NCBI GenBank assembly: GCA_028386065.3
Contig: JAKUCV010007233.1
Location: 50,287 to 114,286, forward strand
Direction: 5' to 3'
Source of the DNA: Turnera subulata
Taxonomy: Eukaryota > Streptophyta > Magnoliopsida > Malpighiales > Passifloraceae
Length of the DNA stretch: 64,000 nucleotides
Part shown: in pieces, positions 59,609 through 64,000 of the stretch
Layout of the letters: each line of letters starts with the position of its first letter
Numbering within the stretch: position 1 is the stretch's first letter
Notes under the pieces: model-generated
Told to the model about the DNA's origin: nothing
The model's database searches: none
The model's input: the letters and a program-made list of their open reading frames with translations, nothing else
Position numbers and translations under genes: made by a program

Positions 59609-59939
59609 ATTTGAGTTAGTATATATAAAAACTAAATGTCATTATTATTGTATGACATGTCGTTTTAGTTTAATAAGGGTAAGATATTAATTTATTATTA
59701 TTATTACTAAGTAAGGTTATTTTTGTATTTTCAACTGTTTCGTTGTCTTGGTGCTTTTATATATAGTATAGATTATTTGAGTTAGTATATATAAACACTA
59801 CATGTCATTCATTATTGTATGACATGTCGTTTCAGTTAAATAAGGGTAAGATATTAATTTATTATTATTATTACTAAGTAAGGTTATTTTTGTATTTTCG
59901 ACTGTTTCGTTGTCTTGGTGCTTTTATATATAGTATAGA
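59609..59939 (-). repeat. 167-bp tandem duplication at the Helitron 5' end
   Basis: There are two near-identical units (59609-59773 and 59775-59939). Each ends, on the plus strand, in GCTTTTATATATAGTATAGA, which is the complement of the Helitron 5' terminus, so the element carries two candidate 5' ends in tandem. Confidence 0.85.
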
Positions 59940-59967
59940 TAAAGGAATTTTTGGTACCTATACTTGG

Positions 59968-60961
59968 CCTCGATTTGATTTTTGGTACTCGTACTGAAAT
60001 TTACAACCAAAGCTGTCAGGCAGACAACTATCAGAACTATGAGGAAAATTGAATTCCCCAATCATTACAAAGAGACTGAATTTTAGGAGAAAAACAGCGT
60101 GATTTGAGATTCAAGCCAGAGAAACGCATCCTCAAATCAGCACAAATGTCAACAAAAATACTATCTGATGAACGGAAACACTTAGTGAAATGTCTACGAT
60201 TTCTCTCCCTCCAAACATGATATATGCAAGCAATACATCCTAATCGTAAAATGAAAGATCGAATGCATTTCTTCTGCAGATTGCAAATTGCCCATTGTAA
60301 CTCTTGCTGCCAATTGCCTACAGAGCGTGTAATCAAGCAATATGAGAGTAATTTGGTCTAAATTGCAGAAGTGAAAGGGCATTCAAAGAAAAGATGATCA
60401 CGGGACTCTTCCAAGTGAAAACATAATAAACAGGAAGTATCAGAGATGATGCCCCATTTTCTTAATCACATTCGTGTAGTGAGGCGATTTAAAATGGCAA
60501 GCCAAACAATGAAGCTGTGTTTAGGAATGTGTCTAGCTGACCATAAGAGCTTAAACCAGGCGACAGGAGTTTTCTTTTGACGAAGGAAATCCCAAGCACT
60601 ACCGACAGTGAACATGCCTGACTTGGATAAAGTCCATTGTAGCTGATCCGGAGTAGAAGAAGGAACAATGGTAAAGAGAGCTTCCTGCTTAAGTTGATAT
60701 ATACAGGAGCATGTAAAGGAATCCGAGACCCAGCAATGAGTTGATTAGAAATAAGGTGATGGAGAGGACCTCTTGGGTGCCAATTATCCCACCATATGTA
60801 TGTATTACTACCATTTCCAACTGAGTGGTGTATTGCAGCGGAAAAGAGAGATCGAAACTTGAGAATCTTCCTTAGACTCCAGGAGCATTCTGCAGCAATT
60901 GAAATACTCCATAGACTGCCTCTCTTAAGAATGTATGTATGCACCCATGCCACCCAAAATT
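59968..60961 (-). pseudogene. 5'-truncated LINE, C-terminal RT region
   Basis: On the minus strand, 60953-60489 reads as the plant LINE region after the reverse transcriptase, the zf-RVT type domain: HTYILKRGSLWSISI, then CSWSLRKILKFRSL and VGNGSNTYIWWDNWHPRGPL. 60336-60037 continues with WQQELQWAICN, RLGCIACIYHVWRERNRR, the usual C-terminal end of these ORF2 proteins. Frames are interrupted and the endonuclease and RT core are missing, so it is dead. TTTTTGGTACCTATACTTGG occurs on both sides (about 59948-59967 and 60962-60981), which looks like a target duplication of about 20 bases, although no clear A tail is visible. Confidence 0.8.
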
Positions 60962-60981
60962 TTTTTGGTACCTATACTTGG

Positions 60982-61804
60982 TAATTTTCATTAATTTTGA
61001 TATTTCCGGTGGCCGGGTTCTCGCCGGAGACACGTGTCCATTCTATGTGAGGCCACGTCATCTGGTGGTCAATCCCATTCGGGTTCCCCCAATTTCAACC
61101 CGAAACCACAAAAAACTCCCATAAATAAGGTAAATCCTCGGAGAATATACATACTCTTGCCACGAATTTTACCATAACATCCAAAGGAAGCATCTCCAAA
61201 GTCAACAGATGTAGTTCTTTAACTTGTGACTAATTCCGTGTCAAAGTTTATTGATTGGGATGCAAAAGAGTGCAGAGCACCCGAACACTGAAGCAGAAAT
61301 AGGAACTCTCATTTGCTTCCCTGTTGGCTTTTCCCTTTTTTATTTTAATGGTGTTTAAGAACTCTATCAAATCAACAGCTCAAACACCAAAATGTTGCAG
61401 CTTATAGTCCAAAGTGTCCAATCGACTTCATCCGCTCGTCTGGATAGGTCTCAACTTACAGAGAGGTAGTAGTACAGGCAGTTCAGGAAAGAAGAGAAAT
61501 AACTAAAACCAGGTCTGATCCAGATTACTTAGGCAAAGTTACAGGATGGTCAACAGAAAGAAAAGGGCTGCTGAAAGACATTGCAAGGCTAAATATAGGT
61601 CTCCCTTACTCCACAGTAATAGCTCAATCAAGGGCGGAAACGATTGTAGCTTAATTAATCAGAAGGATCACCATAAAACAGAGGGCCACCACATTCGATA
61701 AACCATTCATCTAGTAGGAAAAAACACAGGGAGTTTATAAATGAAGGATGAGCCGTAAGAAACTGACAAAGCACAAAGCAATTAACAGACAAAAGAGGTC
61801 TACC
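60982..61804. other. Spacer, partly the duplicated F-box 3' flank
   Basis: 61000-61100 has a GC-rich patch (GGTGGCCGGGTTCTCGCCGG) of unknown origin. From about 61440 the sequence resembles the downstream flanks of F-box copies 3 and 4 (TTACAGGATGGTCAACAG, AAGGATCACCATAAAACAGA), so the fifth copy was duplicated with its flank. Confidence 0.55.
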
Positions 61805-62593
61805 TTACATATCAATGACAAATGGGTAGCCAGCCGTAGAATCATTGGGGAGCAACAACACTTTGATCCTTTCAGCACATCTTCGCCCCAAACCCCCTTC
61901 CTCCAGTTTGAGATTGAAACACTGTCGCAGGTCAAGTGATTCCAGGTGAGGACAACCATCAAGAATGGCCTTCAACCCATCATTTGTTAGAAGATTCCCG
62001 AAAATCATGAGATGGCGTAGCTCGGGCATGGCTTTTGCAATGGCCATGGCCTCCCCGTCAAGCTCGATATCGTCAAAGTCCTCCCAATTAAAGCATATGA
62101 ATTCCTGATTCAATGCCAATGATTTGAGAAGCGGACAAGACCGCCCAACAGCCTCAATACTCTATCCTGTCACGGCATTACTGCAGGAGTATAGCTCTAG
62201 TTCCTCCAACGATGGCATCTTTTTAGCTGCCATAATCAACCCTTCATCGGAAGTGTCATAGCACATCATAAGCCTGAGGCTTTTCAGGTTACTAGACCTG
62301 TTTAGGTGATATTTTTCATGACAAAGAGCAGACCTTGAAAACAACATAAAACAAAACCCAACACAACACCTTTCTTGTTTGTAACGGGACACTTGCAAAG
62401 TTGCTAAAATTTGGAATGAAACATGAGTTTGCTTAATACTAGGAGTACCTGTCGACAATGTATTGAAGGAGTTCATCGGTGCCGAAACAGTCGATGTTGA
62501 TGCGTTGCAGGACGCCGGAACTCCGGTCGACGGCGTGTTGGCACATTTTGACGAGGCTGTAGGGCATGTCGAAGAATTCGAACGGACTGTGCA
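61805..62593 (-). pseudogene. F-box/LRR copy 5, nonsense and LTR-disrupted
   Basis: This is a fifth copy of the cluster's gene, closest to copy 4. The LRR exon (about 61805-62306) keeps the SLRLMMCYDTSDEGL, LEELELYSC, LRHLMIFGNLLTNDGL and LESLDLRQC motifs. It contains a TAG where copy 4 has CAG (VTG-stop-SIEAVG, near 62161-62163). The exon 1 remnant (about 62449-62593) retains FGTDELLQYIVD and the region before it, then stops abruptly at the LTR that begins near 62594-62602. The F-box itself is absent from the window. The gene cannot make a full protein. Confidence 0.9.
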
Positions 62594-62601
62594 TGTAACA
62601 G

Positions 62602-64000
62602 TGTAACAGCCCGGGTAAAAATTTTGGATTTTTACCGGACTGTAAAAGTCTATTTACCGTGGTTTACTGTTGAATTAATCTTGGGTAATTAATTCAAGGT
62701 AAATCGGGGGTCGTTTTTCGAATCCGAGTATTTTCCCGCGCTCGTGATTTTCCCGTGAATTTTTCGGAACTAAGTTGGTATTTTTCGGGTTTCGGAATTT
62801 CTCGGAAAATCACACCGGAAAATAACTAAGGGGGTATCAGTTATTTTCTGGTCCGGATCGGATTCGCCCGTAATACGGACGAACCGCATTATTTGATATT
62901 CACATGCTTAATAGTAAAAATAATAAAAAAAGAAAAAAATTCAGTTTATAAAAGGAAGGCAGCCGGTGGAGAAAGGAGAGGAAGAGAAAAAGAGAAGAAG
63001 AAAAAAAAAGAGAAGAGAAAAAGAAAGAAAAAGAGAGAAAAGAAAAAGAGAGAAAAGGAGAAAAAGAGAAAAAAAAAAAGAGAAAAAAAAATAAAAGCAA
63101 GAAAAAGGAAAAATCAGAAAAACAAAGAAAGAAGAGAGGAAAAAAAGAAAAAAAAAGAAAAAAATGACAGAAAATCAAAAACAAAGAGAAGGAAAAGAAA
63201 TTGAGAGAAAAAGAAAAGAAATATAGGAAAAAAAGAAAAAGGAGGAAAAACTGGAAAAAAGAATCCGGCGAACTGTTCACCGCCACCCTCTGCTACTGTT
63301 CACCACGACGCGTTCCGGCTGTCCCCTCGACGCACCGCCACCACCGTCGCACTCGCCTCACCGTCGCGACCATACCCCTGCCGGTCCCGTCGCGTTCCAC
63401 CGCCTGACGCCGCCTGACGCGCCCTAGACCCGTCGGCAGACCCGCGGGTCGTGCCTTAGCCGCTCCTGCTCAGCCCGCCGACGTTGCCGCGCCGCAATCC
63501 TGCCACGCGTGGAGTCGCCAGCCGCCGCCTGATCACTTGCTGTGCTCGCTTCTCCTGCCTCGGTCCGCCGTCGCCGTCGCGCCGCTGCGACCCGCCAAGG
63601 TGAGCATCCGGACCCGTCGACCCGCGTGCTCGCCCGGATCGCGCCTCCTGGGTTGGATCCGGGTTGGCTTTATTTTATTTTTTTTTAATTATATATATAT
63701 ATATATATGTTTATATAATTATTTCTGTTAATTAATTTCTGGAAAAAAAAGTAAATATTATCTTGGAAAATTACATGCAATATTCTGAGTTTGGCTTAGA
63801 AAAATATATATATACTTTGATTCTTTAATTAAGATAATTATGTATTGTTTGTAATTATTATTATGATTAGATTAGAAAAATATATATACCTTGAAAATAA
63901 TTTCTGTAAATTTAATATGTATATTACCTAGTCTGGAAAATTATAATTTTGGTATATGTATATAAATATGTATTTTGTAAATTAAAAGTAATTATGTTTG
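62602..64000 (+). mobile_element. LTR (5' part) inserted in F-box copy 5, runs off window
   Basis: It starts TGTAACAGCCCGGGTAAA and follows the order of the family: the tetrad TTATTTTCTGGTCCGG, a long purine-rich stretch (62930-63260), a GC-rich block (63270-63650), then AT-rich sequence with a TA run near 63690. It is plus strand. The eight bases before it (62594-62601) repeat its own start, TGTAACAG. Whether it is solo or part of a complete element cannot be seen. Confidence 0.88.

Larger units (their letters stand above)
45826..59939 (-). mobile_element. Helitron carrying nested insertions
   Basis: On the minus strand the element starts TCTATACTATATATAAAAGC at 59939, preceded by A. It ends with the hairpin CATGTGC-CTC-GCACATG (45853-45837), seven bases, then CTAG at 45829-45826, followed by T. 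A 5' TC, a 3' hairpin followed by CTRR, and insertion between A and T without target duplication are the Helitron signature. No Rep/helicase ORF is seen, so it is non-autonomous. The span is inflated by a 10.3-kb LTR retrotransposon, a Cassandra LTR, another LTR fragment and tandem repeats. A second possible 5' end at 59772 lies one 167-bp repeat further in. Confidence 0.7.

Overview
The window is nuclear DNA of a flowering plant, most likely a eudicot. It has intron-containing genes with GT..AG junctions, a PINOID-type auxin kinase, a plant X8-domain protein, SKIP19-type F-box genes, a nuclear tRNA-Ser, and plant transposon classes (large LTR elements, a Cassandra LTR, Helitron, hAT, SINE and LINE copies). 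The species cannot be named from sequence alone.

Layout. 1-8770: large LTRs of one family (ends TGTAACAGCC...CA). An LTR on the minus strand is split by an LTR on the plus strand (1545-4268, duplication ATATA), and a separate solo LTR lies at 6081-8765 (duplication GAGGC). 9392-9584: a SINE. 10563-12555 (-): a secreted X8/callose-binding-like protein in four exons. 14391-15281: a hAT-like element. 15380-15571 and 15877-15972: a SINE and a SINE fragment. 16-24 kb: AT-rich and without a recognisable gene, with one diverged non-coding duplication. 24687-26769 (+): PINOID, two exons, with a promoter and microsatellite-rich leader upstream. 27-34 kb: gene-poor apart from tRNA-Ser(GCU) at 30751-30832.

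34453-45009 (-): a tandem cluster of four F-box/LRR genes of the SKIP19/FBL23 type. One carries a one-base frameshift and an extreme Asp/Glu tail. A decayed PP2C fragment lies between copies 3 and 4. A fifth copy at 61805-62593 is dead: it has a nonsense codon and an LTR inserted in its first exon.

45826-59939: apparently one Helitron (minus strand) that has become a nest for other elements. Inside it are a complete 10.3-kb LTR retrotransposon (45923-56193, duplication GACTT) with 3.9-kb LTRs and no gag or pol, a Cassandra solo LTR carrying a 5S-rRNA-like Pol III domain (56593-57030), another LTR fragment, and 133-bp and 167-bp tandem repeats. The most unusual part is the 2.5-kb internal region of the retrotransposon. 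In place of gag-pol it carries two gene-like cassettes on the antisense strand. Each has its own TATA box; one ORF is nuclear-localisation-like, and the other is fused to a piece of LINE endonuclease. The LTRs also carry arrays of short hairpins whose two arms change together between repeats. A truncated LINE (59968-60961) and the start of another LTR (62602 to the window end) complete the window.

The host genes do not form a functional unit. PINOID acts in auxin transport polarity, the X8 protein in cell wall/callose biology, and the F-box genes in SCF substrate selection. The dominant story is serial transposon insertion and tandem gene duplication.
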